Both the position numbers and the translations under genes were made by a program. Positions 54,766-64,000 of a stretch of DNA of 64,000 bases are shown here, piece after piece. This DNA comes from Streptomyces aquilus. GTDB lineage: Bacteria; Actinomycetota; Actinomycetes; Streptomycetales; Streptomycetaceae. Every line of letters begins with the position of its first letter. Position 1 is the stretch's first letter. The notes below the pieces were generated by a model, which saw only the letters and a program-made list of their open reading frames with translations, did no database searches and was not told the DNA's origin. Where the stretch lies: positions 620,001 to 684,000 of the forward strand of contig NZ_CP034463.1 of assembly GCF_003955715.1 (NCBI RefSeq). The letters run 5' to 3'.

Positions 54766-55566
54766 ATGAACTCACAGCCCCAGACCAGGAAGGTCGCCGT
54801 CGTCGGCGGCACCCGCGGGATCGGCGCCGCCGTCACCTCCACCTTCGTCCGCGCCGGACACGACGTCCTGCTGACCGGTCGGAACGTCCCTCAGGTCGTC
54901 CTGGAGAAGTTCCGTACCGAAGCGGCGCGGGAGGGCCAGCGCGTCGAGGCGCTCGCCCTCGACGCCGCCGCACCGGACTCGGCCGAGCGGCTCGCCGGGG
55001 CCGCCTCCTCGCTGCTCGGCGGCCTGGACGTGCTGTGCCTCAACGCCGGGATCTTCCCGAACAAGCCGCTGGCGGAGCTGACGTACGCCGATGTCCGTGA
55101 GGTGTTCGCGGTGAACGTGGAGAGCCAGATGCTGGCCGTCGCCGCGTGTCTGCCGCTGCTGTGGGAGTCGGCGGCGGGACGGGTCGTCCTCACCTCGTCG
55201 ATCACCGGACCCGTCACCGGCTTCCCGGGCTGGAGCCACTACGGCGCGAGCAAGGCCGCCCAGTTGGGCTTCATGCGCACGGCGGCCCTGGAACTCGCCC
55301 CCTTCGGGATCACCGTCAACGCGGTGGCCCCCGGGAACGTGGCGACCGAGGGGCTGGACGGCATGGGCGAGGAGTACCTCGCGCAGATGACGGCGACGAT
55401 CCCGCTCGGCCGCCTGGCGCGGCCCCAGGAGATCGCCGACGCGGTCGAGTTCCTCGCCGGCGAACGGGCGTCGTTCATCACGGGACAGGTCGTCACCGTG
55501 GACGGCGGTCAGACGTTGCCCGAGTCACCGGAGGCGGTACTGCCGGTCACGGGGGCGGGGGGCTGA
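54766..55566 (+). CDS. SDR-family oxidoreductase
   Basis: 266 residues from ATG at 54766 (AAGGA upstream). Classical SDR: VGGTRGIGAAV (TGxxxGIG variant), NAGIF, Ser-Tyr-Lys triad S in LTSSITG, Y and K in HYGASKAA, then PGNVATEG. It follows the GntR gene by 58 bp on the same strand and is the probable last gene of the operon. It would oxidise or reduce the aldehyde/ketone produced by the upstream PLP step. Confidence 0.92.
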   Translation: MNSQPQTRKVAVVGGTRGIGAAVTSTFVRAGHDVLLTGRNVPQVVLEKFRTEAAREGQRVEALALDAAAPDSAERLAGAASSLLGGLDVLCLNAGIFPNKPLAELTYADVREVFAVNVESQMLAVAACLPLLWESAAGRVVLTSSITGPVTGFPGWSHYGASKAAQLGFMRTAALELAPFGITVNAVAPGNVATEGLDGMGEEYLAQMTATIPLGRLARPQEIADAVEFLAGERASFITGQVVTVDGGQTLPESPEAVLPVTGAGG

Positions 55567-55597
55567 GCCTTCGCCAACGCCCGCGATCATCGTCCGC

Positions 55598-57118
55598 TCA
55601 GCTCTGACGGGAGTGGACCGGGCTGTTGGCGACTTCGTCCGGGCAGCGGCGGCGCGAGGCCTCGGCGCCGCGATCACGCAGCCAGTCGGTCACGGCCAGC
55701 GCCAGTGAGGCGGTCATGCCGACGAGGGCCACCGCGAGGGCGGCCAGCAGGGCCGTGCGGTAGTGGTCGGTGTCGCCCAGGACGAGGTAACAGATGCCCG
55801 GTAGCGCCGCCGTGCCCACGGCGGCTCCGAGGCGCTGGCCGGTCTGGAGGGCGCCGCCCGCCGCCCCGGCCATACGGACGGGGACCTCGCGCAGGGTCAT
55901 GGTGATGTTCGGGGAGACCACGAAGCCTCCGCCGATGCCGGCGGCGAAGAGCGCCGGCGCGGCCGCCCAGCGCGCCGCGTCGTCCGACACGAGCCACAGC
56001 AGCAGCGCGGTGGTGCCCAGACCGAGGATGACCGCGCTCAGCCCGCACACGGTGAGCAGGCGCCCGAAGCGGTCCACGAGGCGGCCGGCCGTCACCGCGG
56101 CGGCGGCCGATCCGAGCGCGAAGGGAGTGACCGCCAGCCCGGACTCCAGCGGGGTGAAGTCCAGCCCCCGCTGGAAGAAGAGGGCGAAGACGAGCCACAC
56201 CCCGCTGAAGCCGATGAAGTAGAGCGTGCCGACGCCCGCGCCGACGGCGTAGCCGCGCACGGTGGAGAACAGGCGCGGGTCCAGGAGGGGCTGGGCGCCG
56301 CGTGCGACGAGGCGGAACTGGCGCCGGACGAAGAGCGCGAGGAACACCCCACCCACGGGAAAGAGCCACCACAGGCGCCCGAGACCGCCGGCGTCCGCCT
56401 GCACCAGGGGGTACATGACCGCCAGGACTCCCAGGCCGAGCAGGACGATGCCGGGGACGTCCACCGATCCTCGTCCGGAGCGTTCGACGCGTGGCAGCAG
56501 GCGCAGACCGAGCAGGACGGCGAGGACGCCGATCGGGACGTTGACGAAGAAGATCCACCGCCAGCCGTCGGCCGAGCCGGCGAGAGCGAGGATGGCCCCG
56601 CCGGTCAGGGGCCCGGCGGCGGAGGAGATGCCCACGGTGGCGCCGAAGAAGCCGAAGGCGCGGCCCCGTTCGGCGCCGCGGAACATCTGCTGGATGAGAG
56701 CGGAGTTCTGCGGGGCCATGAAGCCGGCGGCCAGGCCCTGGGCCAGCCGGGCCGCCACCAGCAGAGCAATGTCGGGGGCCGCGCCGCATGCGGCGCTGAA
56801 GAGGGTGAACGCGCTCAGGGCCAGCAGGAAGATGCGGCGTCGATCGAGCGCGTCGCCGAGCCGTCCGGCGGTGACCAGGGCCAGAGCGAAGGACAGCGCG
56901 TAACCGGAGACCACCCACTGCACCTGGGCGGGTGTGGCGCCCAGACCACGTTGGATGGTGGGCAGGGCCACCGCCACGATCGTCACGTCGAGCAGGCTCA
57001 TGAATCCGGCGACGAGGGTCACCCACAGCGCATGCCACCGGTTCGGATCCGGGGTGTCCCCGGTCTCGTCACCGCCTGCGCGCGGTCCGTTCGCATCCGA
57101 CTCCGACACCGCTGCCAC
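55598..57118 (-). CDS. MFS efflux transporter (DHA2, 14-TM type)
   Basis: 506 residues. Motif A appears in the loop after TM2 (AGRLGDALDRRRIF) and again in a second half (AGRLVDRFGRL); 14 hydrophobic segments are apparent. This is EmrB/QacA-like drug:H+ antiport. A charged N-terminal tail precedes TM1. Isolated gene, 109 bp downstream of the HxlR regulator on the same strand, so possibly controlled by it. Confidence 0.92.
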   Translation of the reverse strand: MAAVSESDANGPRAGGDETGDTPDPNRWHALWVTLVAGFMSLLDVTIVAVALPTIQRGLGATPAQVQWVVSGYALSFALALVTAGRLGDALDRRRIFLLALSAFTLFSAACGAAPDIALLVAARLAQGLAAGFMAPQNSALIQQMFRGAERGRAFGFFGATVGISSAAGPLTGGAILALAGSADGWRWIFFVNVPIGVLAVLLGLRLLPRVERSGRGSVDVPGIVLLGLGVLAVMYPLVQADAGGLGRLWWLFPVGGVFLALFVRRQFRLVARGAQPLLDPRLFSTVRGYAVGAGVGTLYFIGFSGVWLVFALFFQRGLDFTPLESGLAVTPFALGSAAAAVTAGRLVDRFGRLLTVCGLSAVILGLGTTALLLWLVSDDAARWAAAPALFAAGIGGGFVVSPNITMTLREVPVRMAGAAGGALQTGQRLGAAVGTAALPGICYLVLGDTDHYRTALLAALAVALVGMTASLALAVTDWLRDRGAEASRRRCPDEVANSPVHSRQS

Positions 57119-57227
57119 AGGTCCCCTTCCACCGCTCCACGATCAGGGAACGGGTTCCCTCCCACGCTCCCGCACACACCCGGGTGACCGCCGGTCGTGG
57201 GCGGCCAGTTCCCACCAGACTGCGTGC

Positions 57228-57608
57228 TCAGGCGTCGAAGCGGTGGCGGGCGGCCTCGATGTGGCCGAAGTAGCGGTGCGTCCAGTCGCACATTCCGTCG
57301 ACGGTGGCGCGTAGGCCCTGGCCCGGCTCGGTGAGGGTGTACTCGACACGCGGCGGGACGGTGGGGTGCACGTCTCTCTCGACCAGGCCGTTGCGCTCCA
57401 GCATGCGCAGGTTCTGGGTGAGCATCTTGTGGCTGATGCCCTCGATCTCAGTCCGCAGTTCGCTGAAGCGCAAGGTGCGTTCACCGAGAGTCTCGATGAT
57501 CAGGAACGCCCACTTGTTGGCAACTTCGGAGAAGATCTCTCGCGCCAACGAGTCCGCGCGCCTGAGGTCTGCGTCCTCGTTCGGGCCCTTGATCTGTTTG
57601 GTCACCAT
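57228..57608 (-). CDS. HxlR-family regulator
   Basis: 126 residues. The winged helix (EIFSEVANKWAFLIIETLGE, RFSELRTEIEGISHKMLTQN, LRMLERNGLVERDVHPTVPP, VEYTLTEPGQGL) is the standard HxlR layout. Divergent from the RidA-like gene across 120 bp containing a CACT-GAAA-AGTG palindrome. The downstream MFS exporter on the same strand is a plausible target. Confidence 0.92.
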   Translation of the reverse strand: MVTKQIKGPNEDADLRRADSLAREIFSEVANKWAFLIIETLGERTLRFSELRTEIEGISHKMLTQNLRMLERNGLVERDVHPTVPPRVEYTLTEPGQGLRATVDGMCDWTHRYFGHIEAARHRFDA

Positions 57609-57621
57609 GAGGTTCCCCAGT

Positions 57622-57633
57622 CACTGAAAAGTG
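57622..57633. promoter_or_regulatory. Small palindrome beside the HxlR start
   Basis: CACT-GAAA-AGTG lies 14 bp upstream of the HxlR start codon in the divergent promoter region. Short, but the only inverted repeat there. Confidence 0.35.
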
Positions 57634-57728
57634 CGTTCTTCCATGTCAGCGTTCACTCTCCTACGGTTTCTGAGTAACCACAAGAGAGCGCCGGCACCCG
57701 CGGGCGCCCAAGACAGGAGACACGCAGC

Positions 57729-58136
57729 ATGGCCATCAACCTCGTCAACCCGACCGGCTTGCCCACGATCGACGTCTACCGGCAGGTGTCCATCGCAACG
57801 GGGTCGAAGCTCGTCTTCATCGCGGGCCAGGTCGCCTGGGACGCCGAAGGGATCACCGTCGGCGAAGGCGACCTCGCCGCGCAGGTCGAGCAGTGCTACC
57901 TCAATATCGGCACCGCTCTGGCCGAGGCCGGCGGCTCCTTCGACGACGTGGCGAAGCTGACCTTCTACGTCGTCGACTGGACCCCCGACAAGATGCCCCC
58001 GCTCCTGGAGGGCATCTCCCGGGCGTCCGCGAAGCTGGGCATCACCCCGGTCCCGCCGGCCACGCTGCTGGGTGTCGCGGCCCTGGACGTCCCCGACCAT
58101 CTGGTCGAGATCGAAGCCACCGCGGTCCTCGACTGA
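57729..58136 (+). CDS. RidA/YjgF-family protein, non-canonical
   Basis: 135 residues with the Rid fold (SKLVFIAGQVAWDAEG, CYLNIGTALAEAGGSFDDVA, KLTFYVV). The catalytic Arg of imine-deaminating RidA (PARxxV) is replaced: the segment reads PPATLLGVAAL. The enzyme is probably a different Rid subtype with another activity. AGGAGA precedes the ATG. Divergently transcribed from the HxlR regulator. Confidence 0.9.
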   Translation: MAINLVNPTGLPTIDVYRQVSIATGSKLVFIAGQVAWDAEGITVGEGDLAAQVEQCYLNIGTALAEAGGSFDDVAKLTFYVVDWTPDKMPPLLEGISRASAKLGITPVPPATLLGVAALDVPDHLVEIEATAVLD

Positions 58137-58178
58137 ACGGCTGCCCTTCGCCCACTCGGCCCGGAGCCTGCGTCCGCG

Positions 58179-59219
58179 TCAGCCGTGCGGCAGGATCACC
58201 GCCCGTCCGTTGATCTTCCCGGCGTGCAGGCGCTCGTAGGCCAGCGGTGCCTCGTCCAGCGAGAACGTCTCGGTGTGCACCGACACCGCACCGGCCCGGG
58301 CCAGCCCGAGGACCTCGATGAGTTCGCCGCGGCTGCCCCAGTAGGGCGCGGTGACGGACACCTCGAACGGCAGGTGTCCGAACCCGACGGGCAGCGTCCC
58401 GCCGCCGATGCCGACGATGGTCACGTCGGCTTCCACGGCGGCCACGGCGCCCGCGGTGCGTACGGTCGGCTCGGCACCGACGAAGTCGAAGACCGCCTCC
58501 GCGCCGAGACCTCCGGTGAGCCGGCGGACCGCGCCCGCGGCCCCGGCGTCCGACAGGACCGCCTCGTGCGCGCCGACCTCACGGGCGAGGCGCAGCTTGT
58601 CGTCGCCGACATCGAGCGCGATCACCCGGGCCGGCGTCAGCGCGCGCAGCAGCTGGATGGCGACATGCCCGAGTCCGCCCGCACCGATGACCACGGCCGT
58701 CGAGCCCGGCACCAGCTTGGGCAGCGACCGCTTGATCGCGTGGTACGGGGTGAGCCCGGCGTCGGTCAGCGGCACGGCGGCGACGGGGTCGAGCCCGTCG
58801 AGCGGTACCAGGTGGCGCGGGTCGTCCACGAGCAGGTACTCCGCCATGGCGCCCGGCGCCCCGAGGCCGGGCGGGCGGATGCCCAGCTCGTCGGCGCGCA
58901 GACAGTAGTTCTCCTTGCCCTCGGCGCACTTGGCGCAGGTCCCGCAGCCCCAGGGCCCGTAGACGGCGACCGAGTCGCCCTCCCGTACGCCGCTGACGCC
59001 CGCGCCGAGCGCGGCGACGGTACCGACGCCTTCGTGGCCGAGGGTGAGCGGAAGCTCGTAGGGGAATCCTTCGGCGGGCCAGCTCATCACGGCGATGTCG
59101 GAGTGGCACACACCGGCGGCGGTGACCTTCAACAGGACCTGGCCGGGGCCGGGTTCGGGGTCGGGGACGGTGACGACCTCGGGCGGTGCGCCGATGGTGC
59201 GGTACTGAAGTGCCTTCAT
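58179..59219 (-). CDS. Zinc-dependent alcohol dehydrogenase (MDR family)
   Basis: 346 residues. The catalytic zinc ligands are C38 (GVCHSD) and the GHEGVGTV motif; the structural zinc loop is CGTCAKCAEGKENYC. The nucleotide fold GAGGLGHVAIQL ends with a D-x-x-D type acidic residue (VIALDVGDDK), favouring NAD. It begins 19 bp after the SDR gene in the TetR-SDR-ADH operon. It oxidises an alcohol or reduces an aldehyde of unknown identity. Confidence 0.94.
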   Translation of the reverse strand: MKALQYRTIGAPPEVVTVPDPEPGPGQVLLKVTAAGVCHSDIAVMSWPAEGFPYELPLTLGHEGVGTVAALGAGVSGVREGDSVAVYGPWGCGTCAKCAEGKENYCLRADELGIRPPGLGAPGAMAEYLLVDDPRHLVPLDGLDPVAAVPLTDAGLTPYHAIKRSLPKLVPGSTAVVIGAGGLGHVAIQLLRALTPARVIALDVGDDKLRLAREVGAHEAVLSDAGAAGAVRRLTGGLGAEAVFDFVGAEPTVRTAGAVAAVEADVTIVGIGGGTLPVGFGHLPFEVSVTAPYWGSRGELIEVLGLARAGAVSVHTETFSLDEAPLAYERLHAGKINGRAVILPHG

Positions 59220-59238
59220 GACCGGACTCCTCTGCGAC

Positions 59239-60036
59239 TCAGACGGCCGTGTAGGCGCCGTCGACCAGGTGGTAGCTGCCGGCCACGAAGGAGGCCCGGT
59301 CGGACAGCAGGAAGGCGATCAGTTCTGCGACCTCGTCGGGGCGGCCCAGCCGGCCGGCCGGGTGCAGGCCCACGAGTCCGTCGTAGGCGGCCTGGTCCAT
59401 GCCCGTCAGCAGCGGAGTCTCGATGAAGCCGGGGCCGACCGCGTTGACGCGGATGCCCTTCGCGGCGTACTCGGCGGCGGTGGTCTTGGTCAGGCCGACC
59501 ACGCCGTGCTTGGCGGCCACGTAGGCGGGGGAACCGGCGAAGCCGACCGAGCCGAGGATGGAGGCCACGTTGACGATGGCGCCGCCGCGGCCCGTGGACT
59601 CGATCGCGGGGAGCTCGTAGCGCAGGGAGTAGAAGACGCCGTCGAGGTTGGTGCGGACCACGCGGTCGTAGGCGGCGATGTCGTACGCGCCCGTCGGGGC
59701 GCTCGGACCGCCGATGCCGGCGTTGTTCACGGCCAGGTCGAGGCCGCCGTAGGTCTCGACGACGAAGGCGACGGCCGCCTCGACGGAGTCCGGGCGGGTG
59801 ACGTCGAGTTCGACCGCGGCGGCCTTGATGCCCTCGGCGCGCAGTGCGGCGGCGGCCTGCTCGGCGCCCTCGGCGTTGTAGTCGGCGATGACGACGTTGG
59901 CGCCGCCCGCGCCCAGTCGGCGGGCGGTCGCGAGGCCGATGCCGGAGGCGGCGCCGGTGACGAGGGCGGTCCGCCCGGCGAACTCCGCGGCGTAGTCGGT
60001 CGTGGTCTCCGTCGCGTTTTCGGTGGTGGTGCTCAT
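59239..60036 (-). CDS. SDR-family oxidoreductase
   Basis: 265 residues: TGAASGIGLAT, NNAGIGGPS, catalytic Ser near NVASILGSVGF, YVAAKHG (Y-x-x-x-K), PGFIETP. The first 15 residues are Thr/Glu-rich. It lies between the TetR gene (7 bp) and the alcohol dehydrogenase gene (19 bp), so the three form one operon, probably for successive oxidation/reduction of one compound. Confidence 0.94.
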   Translation of the reverse strand: MSTTTENATETTTDYAAEFAGRTALVTGAASGIGLATARRLGAGGANVVIADYNAEGAEQAAAALRAEGIKAAAVELDVTRPDSVEAAVAFVVETYGGLDLAVNNAGIGGPSAPTGAYDIAAYDRVVRTNLDGVFYSLRYELPAIESTGRGGAIVNVASILGSVGFAGSPAYVAAKHGVVGLTKTTAAEYAAKGIRVNAVGPGFIETPLLTGMDQAAYDGLVGLHPAGRLGRPDEVAELIAFLLSDRASFVAGSYHLVDGAYTAV

Positions 60037-60043
60037 GGTGATC

Positions 60044-60688
60044 TCACTCTTCGGCAGTGCTGTCGGGGGCCGCGGACGCGGCCTCCGCGATCAGGGCGTC
60101 GTAGGCCTGTTCCACCAGGGCGGCGAGGTCTGCGGCTCCCGAGTCGGGGTCGGCGGCGCGCCGTGCCCAGACACGCAGCGCTGCCGTGAGGACGCCGGCG
60201 GCGGCGTCGACGACGACGGCGGGGCGCAGGTCCCGCACGTCGTCGGTACCGAGCCGTTCGGCGAGGATGCGGATCGAGTCCTCCTGGGCGTCGACGCGGA
60301 TGCGTTCGTACGCGGCGAACAGGGCGGGCTCGCGGTCGACCAGTGCCATCAGGGCGCGCATCCTGGGGCGCAGATGGTGGGCCGGGTTGTCTTCGTCGGC
60401 GAGCCAGGCGCGCACGGCCCGCCGATAGGCCAGCAGGGGCGGCTCGCTCGCGGGGCGGTCCCGCAGCAGCGCGTTGATGCGGTCGCCGTCCCCGCGCACG
60501 AAGTCCAGGGCGGCGTCCTCCTTGCCGGTGAAATGCCGGCTGAAGGTGCGGCGGGTGACGTCCGCGCGCTCGGCGATCGCCTCGACGGTGGTGTGCGCGA
60601 GGCCGCGTTCCAGGATCAGGTCGACGGCGGCGACGGCCATGGCGTTCCTGGTCTGTCGTGCCTTGCGTCGGCGCCGGTCCTCAGTCAT
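60044..60688 (-). CDS. TetR-family regulator of the SDR-ADH operon
   Basis: 214 residues from ATG at 60688; longer starts run into the operator. The HTH at about 30-60 reads TTVEAIAERADVTRRTFSRH. The C-terminal ligand domain is not assignable. It is first in the operon with the SDR and ADH genes. A perfect 19-bp palindrome begins 20 bp upstream, indicating autorepression and co-control of the downstream enzymes. Confidence 0.93.
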   Translation of the reverse strand: MTEDRRRRKARQTRNAMAVAAVDLILERGLAHTTVEAIAERADVTRRTFSRHFTGKEDAALDFVRGDGDRINALLRDRPASEPPLLAYRRAVRAWLADEDNPAHHLRPRMRALMALVDREPALFAAYERIRVDAQEDSIRILAERLGTDDVRDLRPAVVVDAAAGVLTAALRVWARRAADPDSGAADLAALVEQAYDALIAEAASAAPDSTAEE

Positions 60689-60707
60689 GTCCTCAACGGT
60701 ACACCCT

Positions 60708-60743
60708 GATGTCCCAATGGGACATCTGACCCATTGGGACATC
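60708..60743. promoter_or_regulatory. TetR operator: perfect 19-bp palindrome plus a second partial site
   Basis: GATGTCCCAATGGGACATC (60708-60726) is a perfect 9-1-9 palindrome. The right half TGGGACATC recurs at 60735-60743 with a weaker left half, giving two sites 17 bp centre to centre, upstream of the TetR gene at 60688. Confidence 0.75.
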
Positions 60744-60771
60744 TCTGTCCGGCAGCTTGGGCCGGGGTGCC

Positions 60772-62232
60772 TCAGGCCGGTTCCTCGACCGTGTGCGAGT
60801 CGGTCAGGGTGAGGGCGCCGGCTGCCGCGATCAGGCCGACGAGGACCGCCAGGACGCCGTAGATGATCCGCTCGCCGTGGAAGAAGGACCGCACGAGGTC
60901 GCTGCTCCAGGTGCCCGCGGGCAGCTGGGTGGTGACCAGGGCCGCGATCAACGTGCCGACGACAGCGGTGCCGACGCTGGTGCCGACTTCCTGGGCGGTG
61001 TCGTTGAGCGCCGCGGCGACCGAGGTGCGGTTGTCCGGCATCGCGTCGACCAGCGCGATGGCGCAGATCGTCATGACGGTGCGCAGCCCGATGGTCATCA
61101 CGACCATGGCCGCGGCGATGGCGGCGTACCCGTGGTCGACGCCCCAGGCGAGCCCGGCGAGCGCACCGGCCAGGCAGGCCGCGCCGACCAGACAGGCGAT
61201 GCGGTGGCCGAACTTCTTGGCGAGCCCTTCCGACACGGGGGTCGCGACGATCATCGTCAGGATGATCGGCAGGTTCGCCAGGCCGGCTCGTACGGGGCTC
61301 CAACCGTAGGCGTACTGGAAGTGGAGGATGAGCCCGAACATCACGCCGGCCATCGCGATGGACGTTCCGATCTGGGCGATGGCGGCGCCGCGGACGGTCC
61401 CGCTGGAGAAGACGGTGAGGTCCAGCATGGGCGCCGCGCTGCGGCGCTCGTGCCGTACGAACCCGATGCCCGCGGCCACGGCTCCGGCGATCGATGCGAG
61501 CGTGATCGCGGAGAGCCAGCCGTGCTCGACGCCGCTGGTCAGCGCGTAGCAGGCCAGGCCGATGGCGAGGACGCTCAGGACGGCGCCCGGCAGGTCGAGC
61601 CGGTCGTTCGTCAGGTCCTGAGGACGGTCGGCGGCGACCCCGAGCCGTACTCCGATGGCGGCGATGAGCGCGATCGGCGCGTTGATCAGCAGGAGCCACT
61701 GCCAGCTCACGTGGGCGAGCGCCGTACCGCCCAGCAGCGGTCCGAGCACGAACCCGGACATGCCGACGACGATCATCAGGGTCATCGCGCGCATCCGCAG
61801 CGCCTGCTCGTCGAACAGCCGGAAGACGAGCGAGTTGGTGATGGGCGCCATGGCGGCGGCGGCAACGCCGAGTCCGGCACGCAGGGCTATGAGCTGCCCG
61901 GCTGAGTCGACGGCGATGACGCACAGGCTCAGCAGGCCGAACACGGCGAGGCCGATCAGCAGCACGCGTCGGCGTCCGGCGCGGTCGGCCAGGGAGCCGG
62001 CCGTCAGCAGGAGACCGCCGAACGTGAGCGAGTAGGCGCCGGTGACCCACTGCAGGGCGGTGGTGCCGCCGCCGAGGTCGCGGCCGATGGTCGGCAGCGC
62101 GATCGAGAGCAGGGTGTTGTCGACCATCTCGACGAAGAAGGCCAGGCAGAGCGCGGCCAGCGGAATCCAGGCCGCGCGCAGGGATGAGTAGGTACGGGTT
62201 GAAGCTGACTCGGTGGTGGTGGTCGCGGTCAT
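60772..62232 (-). CDS. MFS efflux transporter
   Basis: 486 residues from ATG at 62232 with GGAGG upstream; longer frames read through the operator repeats. Fourteen hydrophobic segments, motif A in AGSLADRAGRRRVL and motif C-like glycines in TM5 (GMSGFVLGPLLGG). EmrB/QacA-type drug exporter. Divergent from the TetR gene at 62347, whose operator repeats lie between them; the pair is a classic repressor-exporter unit. Confidence 0.93.
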   Translation of the reverse strand: MTATTTTESASTRTYSSLRAAWIPLAALCLAFFVEMVDNTLLSIALPTIGRDLGGGTTALQWVTGAYSLTFGGLLLTAGSLADRAGRRRVLLIGLAVFGLLSLCVIAVDSAGQLIALRAGLGVAAAAMAPITNSLVFRLFDEQALRMRAMTLMIVVGMSGFVLGPLLGGTALAHVSWQWLLLINAPIALIAAIGVRLGVAADRPQDLTNDRLDLPGAVLSVLAIGLACYALTSGVEHGWLSAITLASIAGAVAAGIGFVRHERRSAAPMLDLTVFSSGTVRGAAIAQIGTSIAMAGVMFGLILHFQYAYGWSPVRAGLANLPIILTMIVATPVSEGLAKKFGHRIACLVGAACLAGALAGLAWGVDHGYAAIAAAMVVMTIGLRTVMTICAIALVDAMPDNRTSVAAALNDTAQEVGTSVGTAVVGTLIAALVTTQLPAGTWSSDLVRSFFHGERIIYGVLAVLVGLIAAAGALTLTDSHTVEEPA

Positions 62233-62248
62233 GGCCGGCCTCCTGACG

Positions 62249-64000
<1,752 letters not shown>

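Overview
The window comes from a very GC-rich actinomycete, almost certainly a Streptomyces. Supporting signs are third-position G/C codon use, GTG and TTG starts, apparently leaderless genes, and a gene set (USP, KdpD/KdpE, SAV_915-like, GntR/UTRA, HxlR, TetR) typical of that genus. No tRNA, rRNA or CRISPR array was recognised. The left edge cuts a kinase-WD40 gene and the right edge cuts katG.

Region 1 (1-8570) looks like a biological-conflict module. A minus-strand operon encodes a 1481-residue TPR-like/CHAT protease, a small conserved protein and a Ser/Thr kinase with C-terminal WD40 repeats. Divergent from it, across a short gap holding a perfect 7-3-7 palindrome, are a small Cys-motif protein and a membrane protein. 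Region 2 (8571-15506) is an ion-transport island: an ABC importer (fused duplicated permease, plus an ATPase with a C-terminal extension), an ArsR regulator and two CorA-type channels, one broken by an in-frame stop. Near-identical 16-bp palindromes lie upstream of the ABC genes and over the arsR start.

Region 3 (15528-42161) is dominated by potassium and osmotic homeostasis. It holds the complete kdpFABC-kdpE-kdpD operon, preceded by an extra 27-residue membrane peptide, and a second KdpD-like kinase with a DUF4118 partner. It also holds a KimA-like K+ importer, an APC transporter, a CPA1 Na+/H+ antiporter, a USP, two paralogous small membrane proteins and a twin helical-bundle membrane protein. 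A PLP-enzyme gene cluster (oxoamine synthase, DapDC-like decarboxylase, SAV_915-like) is included. Most of these units carry upstream arrays of a TGACGG-like half-site with the same 11-21-11 bp geometry, which suggests one OmpR/PhoB-type regulon. KdpE, encoded inside it, is the leading candidate regulator.

Region 4 (42209-46737) is patchy accessory DNA. It contains a GbsR/MarR-like regulator with a striking operator array, a 28-residue-repeat protein, a tyrosine-recombinase remnant, an IS5-family element with CTAG flanks, an epimerase and a LysR regulator. Region 5 (46734-51645) holds a GT-C glycosyltransferase-like membrane protein, a CutRS-like two-component pair, a small membrane protein and a Fic/Doc toxin remnant.

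Region 6 (51646-64000) is metabolic and regulatory. A class III aminotransferase-fold enzyme overlaps an APH-type kinase, a GntR regulator and then an SDR, which fits a kinase/phospho-lyase catabolic pathway. After that come two MFS exporters, HxlR and RidA-like genes, a TetR-SDR-ADH operon with a 19-bp palindrome, a TetR/MFS pair separated by four perfect-period 18-bp operator repeats, and the start of katG.
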